DNA of 64,000 bases from Chrysophaeum taylorii (Eukaryota > Sar > Pelagophyceae > Pelagomonadales > Pelagomonadaceae), in the NCBI GenBank assembly GCA_029834535.1, contig JAQMWT010000688.1, forward strand, positions 1-64,000. Reading direction: 5' to 3'. This document shows, in pieces, positions 1 through 9,423 of the stretch (position 1 is the first letter of the stretch; each line of letters begins with the position of its first letter). A program made the translations under genes and the position numbers. The notes beneath the pieces were generated by a model. That model was not told the DNA's origin. It saw only the letters and a program-made list of their open reading frames with translations, and made no database searches.

Positions 1-35
1 AATATCCTCGATTCTGGCAACACCGCTAGGGACGC

Positions 36-3000
36 GTGCCCGTCTTGCGCGGGACTCTGGGGGGGGCTGCGCCCTGCTTCGAACGGGGTAAACCGTTTTA
101 CGTTCAAGCACGCCGTATACAGTACGTCCGCGAACAGCAACCGCCGCCTCGCCTCGCGCCACGCTCGCCCGAGGAGGCCGCGGCTCAGAGAGACGCGCAA
201 ACGCGAACAGCCACGCAGTCCCGCGAGCGCGCGGACGCGCGGGGGACGCGACGCTCGCCTGGCGACCGATGCCGCCGAGCGGCGCGAATCGCGCCAGCGC
301 GCCGACGAACGAGGGGACCGCGACGCCCGGCTCGCACCCAACGCCCGGAACAACGCGAGCCGCCAACGAACCGACGACCACGGGCAGCGCGCCGCGCGCC
401 TCGCCGCCCACCCGCCGAAGCGACGCGCCCGCCAAATGTCGTCAACGAAGTGCGGCGACGCCCGACCTTCGTCGCCCGCTGCGCCCTCGAGGACTTCGAC
501 GACAGAAACGTCCCCACGCACGACGCCGGCGCGATGGACAAAGTCTGTCCGTACTGCTACGCGCTTTAACTGAAGTCCGAGGAGACGACCACAGGCACAT
601 ACAACCGGTGCTGCTCGGGGGGCACGATCGTGCTTCCCGACCCTCCGAACCCGCCTCCGGAGTTCGTCCATCTCATCACGACACCCCACGCCACCGGCCG
701 CGCCTTCAGAGCCGACACCCGCAAGCTCAACAACGCTTTCACGTTCGCGAGCATGCAGGTCCACGACGAGCGCCCGTTCGCCAGAAGCAGCACGACCTCG
801 ACCAATCGGTGCCCCCTCAGCGCCCTGCGCATCTCGGGGCAAATACACCACCGCCTCGGCTCCTTGCGGCCGCGGGCCGGCGAGGCTCCGATGTTCGCGC
901 AGACGTACCTGCTCGATCCCGGCACGCAACTCCAGCACCGCCTCCAGTCCTCGCTCCTGACAGATCACGATCGTCCGACGGTCCGTCAGGACGTCATCCT
1001 CGCCAACAACCGCTTCGTCCGAACGTTTCGACACGCCGACGCCTACATCAACAGCGCGAACGCCGACGCAACCAACGCCCGAATCGTCATCCACGCGGAA
1101 CAAAGGCCCGCCGACCACCACGCGCGACGCGGAAACGCGCAGGTCGTCGACGAGGTCGCCATGATCGTCCTCGGCGACGAAGAGACCGCCGTGCCGAACC
1201 GCGACATCGTCGTCCACTGCGAGGGCGCGCACGGGCGGCCCGAGCTCGAGCTCATCAGCATCTACAACGGGCAGCGCGATCCCCTTCACTTCACCCTCAT
1301 GTTCCCCACGGGGCGGCCCAGCGGCTACAACATCGGAATCAACAAGGTTAACCCCGAGGACGGGACCGCCCGCCTCACCACCATCACGCCCAAGGAATAT
1401 TAACGTTTATCGCGCGCACCTCCGCGCGCCAAACCCGGACAACCACCTGCCGGCCCCGAGGACGAGACCAACCGAGAGACCAAGAGCGAGACCAACAGAG
1501 ACGCAACAACAACACTTCGCCGGTACTGGCCCTCGCCCTCCACGTTTTTTCCTCATCCACCGCCTCAACCGCTTGAGCCACGAATTACTTCCTCGACGGC
1601 GCCGTCCAAATGAGGAGGGTCGCGGATCGAGTGGTGCCGCCGGAACCAAAAGAAGCTGCGCGCCGATCTCTACTTCGGTCTCCAAGACGCCGTCGCGGAT
1701 GGCGAGGCGGGCAACGCGGGCAAACGCAGCATCCTCCCGTCCACGTTCAAGGGGTCGCAGCGAGAGATGCGCGCCGCCTACCAGGACGCCATGGCCATCG
1801 TCAGAGTTTGCGGCAGGCCCTCATTCTTCATTACGTTCACGTGCAACCCGAAGTGGGACGAAATCATGGCCGAGCTCTACGAGCACGAGGAGCCCACATG
1901 CGACCCGACCTCATCATCCGCGTCTTTCACATTAAGCTCGCCGAGCTCCTCCGCGACCTCACCGAGCGCTCCGTCCTCGGCCGCGTGCACGCGTACACGT
2001 ACACGATCGAGTACCAGAAGCGGGGCCTGCCCCACGCCCACATCCTCCTCATCCTCGACAGCCGAGACGACATCGCCGCCGACGACGTCGACAAGGTCGC
2101 CTGCGCAGAGTTCCCCGACCCGAACGACCCGAGACAAAGGAACTCCACCAAATCGTCGTCGTCACCACATGCTCCACGGGCCCTGCGGCCGCGACTACCC
2201 GTCGTGCCCCTGCATGCAGGACGGAGAATGCTCAAGCGCTTTCCCAAGAGAATTCCAACGGCACACGACCGTCCCGGAGGACAACTACGTCCAATACCGC
2301 CGCCGCTCGCCCCAAGACGGCGGCCGCACCCTATACCAAGGTCATAAACGGCCGCCCCTGCGTCATCGACAACAGATGGATCGTCCCCTACAACCCCTGG
2401 CTCCTCAAGAAATACAAGACGCACCTCAACGTCGAGATCTGCTGCACCATCCACGTCTGCGCCTACCTGTACAATATGTCTTCAAGGGCCCGGACAGCGC
2501 AACGATCACGATCCGGCAAGACACGTCTCGCGGCCACCGCGACCCCCGCCTCCTGGACGAGATTTCGACGTACCAGACCGGCCGCTACATTTGCTCGACG
2601 GAGGCCCTCAACCGCATCTTCGGCAACGAAACCCACGCGAGGCACCCCGCCGTCTTCCACCTCGCCGTCCACCTCGAAAACGGCCAGCGGGTCTACTGGC
2701 AGGATTCCGACGACCCCGCCCTCCGCGACTACTACGCCTCGCTCGCCGCCCAGACCCCCCCCGACACCACGCTCACTGCCATGTTCAACCTCAACGACGC
2801 CGCCAAGACCAACAAGGCAAACGGCATCCAGCACATCGAGCCCTACCAGGTCGACCCCCTCACGCTCCTCTACACCGACCTCCCCACACACTACACGTTC
2901 TCAGACAAAAAAACTTGGGTCCCACGAAGCAGAGGAGACACCAAACGCCGCGAGCGCCTCGGCCTCGACGAGAACGACTTCTCGACGGATACCGTGGCGC

Positions 3001-3655
3001 GCATGTACGCCGTCTCTCCCAAGAACCAGGAGGCCTTCCACATGCGCGTCCTCCTGACAGTCGTCCGCGGGCCCACCTGCTACTCCGACTTGCGCATCGT
3101 GCCCGGGAAAAACAACGACGAGCCGTACGACACCTTCAAGGAAGCCTGCAAGGCGCGGAACCTCCTCCACGACGACGCCGAATGGACCAAGTGCCTCGAG
3201 GCCGCCGCGGTCTCCAACACCGCGTACGAGCAACGGTTGCTCTTCGCCATGCTCATCACTCACTGCGAGCTCACTAACCCCTTCGCCATCTGGGAAGCCA
3301 CGAAGAAAACCCTTACCACCGACATCCTCCGCCGGTACCGGACACATCACCGGAACCAGGACCTCGACCTCAACGAGAGCATGGAGAACGAAGCCCTCCT
3401 CGACATCCAGGCCCACCTCGAAGGCGCCGGCATGACAATGCGCCAAGTCGGCTTGCCCGAGCCCACGCAGGCCGAGCAGCTCACGTCGCGGTTCGTCGCC
3501 GAGGAACTCCGCTTCGGCGACACCCGGGAGAAGCGCGCCGCCCTCGCCGAGATCCTGCGCCGCAACCTCGAAAGCATGCGCCAGCACAACCAGCCGCAGC
3601 TCGACACCTTCAACGAGATCATGATCTTCGTCTACCAAGGTAGTCCCCCCCATGC
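36..3655 (+). pseudogene. Helitron Rep (HUH-type) region, frameshifted
   Basis: Homology to the Rep half of Helitron proteins is spread over all three forward frames. Visible blocks: MDKVCPYCYAL near 534-569; GGTIVLPDPPNPPPEF near 615-665; 630-1403 with a VLGDEETAVPNRDIVVH block; RNQKKLRADLYFGLQDAV near 1645-1700; GRPSFFITFTCNPKW near 1810-1855; EYQKRGLPHAHILL near 2011-2052, which holds the His-X-His metal motif; a CGRDYPSCPCMQDGECSS block near 2180-2235; and the expected Y2 motif near 2463-2490. The frame changes between these blocks at about 570-615, 1403-1640, 1900, 2150 and 2475. Between 2480 and 3650 the reading frame is continuous and leads into the helicase. Broken host-independent transposase; whether some shifts are sequencing errors cannot be told here. 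Confidence 0.82.
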
Positions 3656-5040
3656 TCCTCGCGCCCGGCGCCGCCTTCTTCATACAGGCGGCCGCGGGAA
3701 CCGGCAAAACTTTCCTCTGCCAGACGCTCCTCGCAGCCGTGCGCGAACGCCACCACGTTGCGCTCGCCACCGCGAGCTCCGGCATCGCCGCCACGCTCCT
3801 CCAGGGCGGCCGCACCGCGCACTCGCGTTTCAAGATCCCGCTCAACGTGTCCGACACGAGCGTCTGCAACGTCACGAGAAACAAGAAGGACCGCACCCGC
3901 GACGTCCTCACCAAGGCCAAGCTCATTTTGTGGGACGAAGCGCCCATGACGAACAAGGACACGCTCATGACCGTGGACCGCACGCTGCGCGACATCCTCA
4001 TGACCGACGCGCCCTTCGGCGGCAAGGTCATCGTCTTCCTCGGCGACTTCCGCCAGACGCTGCCGATCGTCAAGCGCGGCCGCCGGTACGAAATCGTCGG
4101 CGCCTGCATCAAGAACGCGCCCGTCTGGGCCCACGTTCGTGTCCGCGAGCTCACCGTCAACATGCGCGTCAAAATGTCTGGCGGCCAGGACCAAGTCGAC
4201 CTCCAACAGTTCGCCGACTTCCTCCTCCGCGTCGGAAACGGCACGCTGCCCACCGAGCCCGCCCTCGGCGACGACTGGATCAACCTCGGCACCCACGTGC
4301 CCCACGTCGACAGCCCCGCCGACTTGACCGCCCGCGTCTACGGCGAAGCCCGCTTCGACGACCCCGCGTGGCTTTTCGAACGCGCGGTTCTCACGCCCAA
4401 GAACTCGAACGTCGACCATTACAACGCCGAGATGACCGCGACCTTCCCCGGCTCCACCGTCCACACCTTCCACTCGGCCAACGAAGTCGCATACGAGGAC
4501 GACCCCGTCCTCTACCCCATCGAATTCTTGAACTCCCTCACGCCCAGCGGCATGCCTCCCCACGAACTCACACTCAAGGTCGGCATGCCCGTCATGCTCC
4601 TTCGAAACGCCACCCCCCTCCACTCCAACGGAACGCGCTACGTTCTCCTCCGCGTCGTAACCGACTGCCTCCTCGAACTCGCCACCTGGATCAAAGACGA
4701 AGCCGGCGTCCCCCAACGACACACGCTCCTGGTCCCCCGCTTCACGTTTACGACCACCGGCAACGACTACCCCTTCACATTGCGACGCCGCCAGTTCCCA
4801 CTGCGCCCCGCTTTCGCGATGACCATCAACAAATCCCAAGGCCAAACCCTTAAAAAGGTTGGCCTCCTCCTCCCCGAACCCGTCTTTTCCCACGGCCAAC
4901 TATACGTCGCCCTTAGCCGCGTCGGCCGCCGTGAAGACTTCGTCTTCTACGCCGAGAACAACACCTTCGTCCGCGACTACGCCCGCCGCCACCCCGGCGC
5001 CTACACCAAAAACATTGTCTACAAGGAAATACTCCAATAA
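3652..5040 (+). CDS. Helitron Pif1-like helicase part
   Basis: A 462-residue open frame with the full superfamily 1B helicase layout of Helitrons. It unwinds DNA during rolling-circle transposition. Walker A is AAAGTGKTFL at residues 18-27, Walker B is LILWDEAPM near 92-100, FLGDFRQTLPIV near 127-138 is motif III, and TINKSQGQT with VALSRVGRREDF near the C-terminus is the 2B/motif VI region. The ATG at 3652 is only the first Met after a frame change; in an intact element this would be the C-terminal part of one Rep-helicase protein, joined to the frame ending near 3650. The stop overlaps an AATAAA polyadenylation hexamer (5036-5041). The long open frame suggests fairly recent decay. Confidence 0.85.
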   Translation: MLLAPGAAFFIQAAAGTGKTFLCQTLLAAVRERHHVALATASSGIAATLLQGGRTAHSRFKIPLNVSDTSVCNVTRNKKDRTRDVLTKAKLILWDEAPMTNKDTLMTVDRTLRDILMTDAPFGGKVIVFLGDFRQTLPIVKRGRRYEIVGACIKNAPVWAHVRVRELTVNMRVKMSGGQDQVDLQQFADFLLRVGNGTLPTEPALGDDWINLGTHVPHVDSPADLTARVYGEARFDDPAWLFERAVLTPKNSNVDHYNAEMTATFPGSTVHTFHSANEVAYEDDPVLYPIEFLNSLTPSGMPPHELTLKVGMPVMLLRNATPLHSNGTRYVLLRVVTDCLLELATWIKDEAGVPQRHTLLVPRFTFTTTGNDYPFTLRRRQFPLRPAFAMTINKSQGQTLKKVGLLLPEPVFSHGQLYVALSRVGRREDFVFYAENNTFVRDYARRHPGAYTKNIVYKEILQ

Positions 5041-5284
5041 AAACGGCCCTCGGCCATCACATAGTCCATCCGCAAAAAACGCAAAGCCGAAAATAAACAG
5101 GCATAATGCTAACCCCCATAACGCTTCGCGCAACGGAAAGGAAGGAAAACGGTGCACACCCTAACCCAAGAACGAAAAACTTACCAAGAAATCTTCAAGA
5201 ACCGAAAACACTCAATTTCCACGGCGTGCGACGGCTTTTTTCGTCGGCTCCCGAGACGCGGCGGCCGTCGAGGCCATGGGGGGT

Positions 5285-5362
5285 CCGGGGGTGTCCCCCG
5301 GCGGGGGGTTTGGGGGGCAGAGCCCCCCAATTCCCGGGGGGTTCGGGGGGCTTGCCCCCCGA
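5285..5362 (+). repeat. Three GC hairpins, likely Helitron 3' region
   Basis: Three perfect stem-loops lie in a row: 5285-5301 (stem CCGGGGG, loop TGT), 5310-5330 (stem TTGGGGGGC, loop AGA) and 5343-5362 (stem TCGGGGGGC, loop TT). Helitrons carry a hairpin just before the CTRR terminus; the last one is about 35 bp before CTAGT, farther than usual, so the assignment is tentative. Confidence 0.5.
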
Positions 5363-5400
5363 GAAAAAGGCCGAAAAAAACCCGACTTGGCCTTACTAGT

Positions 5401-6411
5401 AACTACTAATCGACAGATGTTTGTCTATCTGTCCCTCGATTTAGGGTAAGGATCAGGTAGGCGCGAGAGTAAGGATCAGGTAGGCCCGCGAGCCAGACAG
5501 TGATCCTCCAAGCCGTCTACGGCGACCTCGCAGACTGTTTCCACGACCCGCGGCGGCTCTTTCAGCGCGCCATTCTCACGCCCCGTCGAAACGATGTTGT
5601 CGATGCTGACAACGCGCGCGTGACCGCGGCCTTTTTTTCCCGGAGACGAGGCGTCGGAGTTCTTTTCGGCCGACTAGGTTGGGTCGGAAGACGACGCCTC
5701 GCTCTTTACAGTCGAGTTTTCAACTCCCTGACAACCAACGGCATGCTGACTTTGATCGCGAGCTTAATGTCTTCGCAACCTCGACCCGTCGCACGGCCAC
5801 TGCAACGGTACCAGATACATGATCGATCGTGTCGTTGTCACCGAGGCTCCTCCAACCTGTATCGCTTAAGGCCCGCCGACGCCAAACGATCAACAAGAGC
5901 CAGGGCCAGACGCCCCGCGAGGTCGGCGTCCTCTTTCCCAAGCCCGTCTTCTGCCACGTCCAGCTCTACGTGGCTCTCTGTCGATCGGCATCCCCGAGGA
6001 TATACTCATCTGGGTCGACGACTCCACCCTACCCCACACGTGCTGCGCAATACCGATAAGCCCCCTCCCGGCGTCTACACGCGCACTGTAGGTTAACTTA
6101 CTGGGACCAGGTGAACTTACTGGGGTTGGAGATTGGGACTAGGTGAGCTGAGTGACCAGGTGAAACTGGAACCAGGTGAACATACTGGGGTTTTTATAGT
6201 AAAGGGTTTTTAGAGTAAACTCAAAGGTTGGCGGCGCGTGCGGATCAAAGCAGCTTAGATTGGCGGAGGCGAGAGCGACGAGGTCAAAGGAGTTGGTGTG
6301 AGCTAGGTGAACTTACTGACCAGGTGAACTTATATGAAACTTACTGGGACCAGACCTGAACTTACTAGGGTTAGAGATTGGGAGTAGGTGAACTTACTGG
6401 CCTGCACTTGT
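5401..6411 (+). mobile_element. Helicase-relic repeat, copy 1 (left arm of palindrome)
   Basis: About 1.0 kb unit starting AACTACTAATCGACAG and ending in the complement of ACAAGTGCAGGCCAG. Positions 5500-6096 are a relic of the C-terminal half of a Helitron Pif1 helicase: VYGDLADCFHDPRRLFQRAI matches the segment of the neighbouring Helitron near 4330-4390, and NKSQGQTPREVGVLFPKPVF in another frame (about 5885-5945) matches its last motifs. Walker A and B are absent. The rest (6097-6411) is AT-richer and made of repeated motifs such as GTGAACTTACTGG and GGACCAGGTGA. Same unit is found inverted at 6531-7833 and alone at 58543-59570, so the ends are real; no clear TC/CTRR or target duplication, so the class is uncertain (non-autonomous Helitron derivative or foldback element). 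Confidence 0.7.
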
Positions 6412-6530
6412 AGAAGTTTAGTCAACCAAGATACGGATTGACCAAACTTCTTAAGTGACCAAACTTGTTGAGGGTTTACGGTGACCAAACATATATGGCG
6501 GTTGGAAACTTGACTTTCCCCTAATAACAA
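6412..6530. other. Unique spacer at centre of palindrome
   Basis: This 119-bp stretch separates the two inverted repeat copies and is not repeated in the single copy at 58.5 kb. It contains three GACCAAAC motifs. I see no coding potential. Confidence 0.6.
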
Positions 6531-7516
6531 ACAAGTGCAGGCCAGTAAGTTCACCTAGTCCCAATCTCTAACCCCAGTAAGTTCACCTGGTCCCAATAAG
6601 TTTCATATAAGTTCACCTGGTCAGTAAGTTCACCTAGCTCACACCAACTCCTTTGAGCTCGTCGCTCTCGCCTCCGCCAATCTAAGCTGCTTTGATCCGC
6701 ACGCGCCGCCAACCTTTGAGTTTACTCTAAAAACCCTTTACTCTAAAAACCCCATTATGTTCACCTGGTCCCAGTAAGTTCACCTGGTCACTATATTCAC
6801 CTAGTCCCAATCTCCAACCCCAGTAAGTTCACCTGGTCCCAGTAAGTTCACTTATAGTGCGCGTGTAGACGCCGGGAGGGGGCTTATCGGTATTGCGCAG
6901 CACGTGTGGGGTAGGGTGGAGTCGTCGACTCAGAAGAGGATATCCTCGGGGTTGCTGATCGACAGAGAGCCACGTAGAGCTGGACGTGGCAGAAGACGGG
7001 CTTGGGAAAGAGGACGCCGACCTCGCGGGGCGTCTGGCCCTGGCTCTTGTTGATCGTTTGGCGTAGGCGGGCCTTAAGGGATACAGGTTGGAGGAGCCTC
7101 GGTGACAACGACACGATCGATCATGTATCAGGTACCGTTGCAGTGGCCGTGCGACGGGTCGAGGTTTCGAAGACCTTAAGCTCGCGCTCAAAGTCAGCAT
7201 CCCGTTGGTTGTCAGGGAGTTCCCGAAAACTCGACTGTAAAGAGCGAGGCGTCGGCTTCCGACCCAACCTAGTCGGCCGAAAAAAAGAACTCCGACGCCT
7301 CGTCTTCGGGAAAAAAAGGCCGCGGTCATGCGCGCGTTGTCAGCATCGACAACATCGTTTCGACGGGGCGTGAGAATGGCGCGCTGAAAGAGCCGCCGCG
7401 GGTCGTGGAAATAGTCTGCGAGGTCGCCGTAGACGGCTTGGAGGATCACTGTCTGGCTCTCGCGCCTACCTGATCCTTACTCTCGCGCCTACCTGATCCT
7501 TACCCTAAATCGAGGG

Positions 7517-7743
7517 ACAACCCACCCACATCCTTCATGCTCCCCACACACACCCCCCTCTTAGCAGTCGACATTTAAAGACAGACAAACAGACTTCTTC
7601 GCCTGCCCCACGCCTCGGCGATGACCCCGACTAGGTCCCGCGTACTTATCTCTGCCCGTCAGGCACATCCATCATACCCCACAAACCCACCCACATCCTT
7701 CATGCTCCCCACACACACCCCCCTCTTAGCAGTCGACATTTAA

Positions 7744-7759
<16 letters not shown>
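7517..7759. repeat. Two 78-bp direct repeats
   Basis: The block at 7517-7594 recurs almost exactly at 7681-7759, separated by 86 bp. Both contain ACCCACCCACATCCTTCATG and end with GACAGACAAACAGAC. They interrupt the arm of the palindrome and are absent in the other copies of that unit. Confidence 0.85.
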
Positions 7760-7792
<33 letters not shown>

Positions 7793-7796
7793 AACA
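7745..7796. repeat. ACAG tetranucleotide microsatellite
   Basis: About a dozen ACAG/ACAA units in a row directly after the second 78-bp repeat. Confidence 0.9.
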
Positions 7797-7833
7797 TCTG
7801 TCGATTAGTAGTCAAGAAGATCGATTAGTAGTT

Positions 7834-8504
7834 AGGATAAGACAACTGGTCGAGAGCAAAGCCCGAATCAATCAGTCAATGAATCAATCAATCAACAACC
7901 GGCACGCAGCAGCAGCAGCAGCCCAAGTGCAAGCGACGGCTGGTGGTGCAGCTTCTTAAGCAAGCACGCAAGCTAACTAACTAACTTCAGACCTCTCCCG
8001 AGCATGGGAGCCAGGCCGGACCGACAGGAGCCAGTCCGGAATTACGGGCCTGTAGACGAGGAGCGCCGAAAGGTCGGTCGGCGGAGAGTGACCATCAAGC
8101 TTGTCGCAATGCGACGAGGAGACCGCGATGTGACTGACAACCAACTCGCCGATAACCTTCCGTCTTCGCCCCCCGGCCATACCCCGTCCCACTGCGAACG
8201 TTCCGGCTGCCAACCGGCCCGCCCGGGAGGCGAATAGGTGCCAACCTACGCCGGGAGGGCGGATGCCCTCGCAAGGCTCAGGATTCATGAGGCACCGTCC
8301 TCCATCGCAACCGCAGTCTTCGATCAAGCAGGCTGTATAAAGGCCGTCGCAGACTGGCTTCGAAAGGTGACGGTAGGAAGGCAGCAAAGAAGAAGAAGAA
8401 GAAGAAGAAAGTGGTGCTTCTTCTTTCTTCGACGAGGGGAAGGAAGGCTCTGTCGGTCATTAGGAGGCCGCGGCGTAGCTCGATCCATACCGCCGCCACA
8501 TACA
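7834..8504. other. Gene-free stretch
   Basis: Contains AATC-rich tandem words (7865-7895), an AGC run (7908-7922) and an AAG/TTC tract (8385-8435). The second half is 3' flank of the minus-strand gene ending at 8505. I see no convincing gene. Confidence 0.5.
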
Positions 8505-9326
8505 CTAGGCGACGACGGCCCAGATGGTCTTCGGCCCGCCGAGGAAGCAGGCGTAGGAGAAGAGGCACCAGACGGCGACACCGGCGATGGAGACGCGGAC
8601 CGCGTCGATGATGTTGGTCTGTTGTCGGCCGGATTGGTGGTCGTCGTAGGCGTGCCACAACTTGACGTAGAGGGCGACCGCGGCGACGAAGAAGATGACG
8701 ACAATGGTTCGTATGACCCAATTCACAATCTTGACGGGCTGGAAGTGGTGGTGGAGGCCCGACCAAACGAGGCCAAACACCAGGAGAGTCGTCAAGCCAA
8801 AAGCGAAAGCCGCGTTCGCGACGATCGCGACCCTAACCACGGGACCGTCCTTCCGGGCCATCGCATCCAGGAAGACGACGTTGCCAAAAACGTAGGCGAC
8901 GTCGAGGATGAGACCGATCGCAGGGTCGGCGGTTTCGCTCAAGGGGCTGTCGGAGGCGAGCAAATAACATATATAGCATATCTCGTAAACCGCGTCTATC
9001 GCGAACGGGCCGTCAGTCATAAAGATCCACTGGACGCGCGCCTCCTTCTCGACGGGCGTCTCGTTCGGGAGCGGGTCGCCCTGGCCGAAGGGCCTGTGGG
9101 CCCAGACGCCCGTCGCGACGCAGAGCGCAAGAATAGGGTTCAGAAGCCAGTAGAATGGGTTGTATGACCACTGGTCCTCGTAGGGCACGTCCCAGTCCGT
9201 GCCGCACAAGGTCTCGTGGCCGTCGCGCCACGCGTTCTTAAGGTCCTTGACGAGCCAAAAGACATTCATTTCTTGAACATCGTCGTCGTCATCGGTTTTC
9301 ACGAGGAGCGGCGTCTTGTCGGCCAT
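8505..9326 (-). CDS. Six-pass membrane protein of unknown function
   Basis: A 273-residue protein with an acidic, cytosolic-looking N-terminus (PLLVKTDDDDDVQEMN) followed by about six hydrophobic segments: near residues 58-76, 108-128, 137-155, 167-192, 203-226 and 246-268. A lumenal-type loop with Pro/Glu follows the first segment. I do not recognise the family; no channel or enzyme motif stands out. The ATG at 9326 is the only Met that keeps the acidic head. It is divergent from the papain-type protease at 9424 with 97 bp between starts, so they may share a promoter. It could be a small transporter or a TMEM-type protein; function open. Confidence 0.72.
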   Translation of the reverse strand: MADKTPLLVKTDDDDDVQEMNVFWLVKDLKNAWRDGHETLCGTDWDVPYEDQWSYNPFYWLLNPILALCVATGVWAHRPFGQGDPLPNETPVEKEARVQWIFMTDGPFAIDAVYEICYICYLLASDSPLSETADPAIGLILDVAYVFGNVVFLDAMARKDGPVVRVAIVANAAFAFGLTTLLVFGLVWSGLHHHFQPVKIVNWVIRTIVVIFFVAAVALYVKLWHAYDDHQSGRQQTNIIDAVRVSIAGVAVWCLFSYACFLGGPKTIWAVVA

Positions 9327-9423
9327 TATTGATTTATTATGATGTGGCTAATAAAAAAACCCTGCTTTGACGGTGACGTCACACTTGATTGTTATTGTTT
9401 ATTGGGTGACGGACACGTTTGCG
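9327..9423. promoter_or_regulatory. Short divergent promoter region
   Basis: This 97-bp gap lies between the starts of the membrane-protein gene (minus) and the protease gene (plus). It is AT-rich near 9327-9358 and includes GTGACGTCAC at 9373-9382, a CRE-like palindrome. Any regulatory role is inferred from position. Confidence 0.4.

Larger units (their letters stand above)
1..5409 (+). mobile_element. Helitron (rolling-circle DNA transposon), left end outside window
   Basis: Long stretch coding in pieces for the Helitron replicase-helicase: an N-terminal cysteine/His region near 500-570, a conserved region at 630-1403 (motif FRHADAYINSANA and a domain ending in the RDIVVH-type block), the Helitron N-like domain at about 1645-2140, the Rep region to about 2500, and a Pif1-type helicase at 3652-5040. 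The right end probably lies near 5396-5409, where CTAGT (5396-5400) and CTAA-T (5406-5410) both fit the CTRR-T rule and three GC hairpins lie just upstream. The left end (expected TC) is not in the window. At least four frame changes in the Rep half make it a dead or badly assembled copy; Helitron membership is secure from the paired Rep and helicase parts. Confidence 0.88.
6531..7833 (-). mobile_element. Helicase-relic repeat, copy 2 (right arm of palindrome)
   Basis: Inverted copy of the 5401-6411 unit. It begins ACAAGTGCAGGCCAG at 6531 and its outer end CGATTAGTAGT occurs at 7802-7812 and again at 7822-7833 in a 20-bp duplication. The helicase relic runs on the minus strand at about 7449-6829. 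Relative to copies 1 and 3 it carries about 270 bp of extra sequence between 7517 and 7796: two 78-bp direct repeats and an ACAG microsatellite. The frame starting at 7449 has no ATG at that point (it is GTG), so I do not call it a gene. Confidence 0.7.

Noticed and set aside
1927-4899. Long minus-strand frames opposite the Helitron
   Set aside because: Shadow frames in very GC-rich coding sequence; no motifs, while the plus strand has Helitron motifs.
5829-6059. Separate 76-codon helicase gene in repeat copy 1
   Set aside because: It is the out-of-frame remainder of the helicase relic, lacking all ATPase motifs.
7517-7796. Direct repeats as a CRISPR array
   Set aside because: Only two units with unlike spacing, eukaryotic context, and microsatellite flank.
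9367-9423. N-terminal extension of the protease frame
   Set aside because: The frame is open but begins with TTG; no ATG before 9424.
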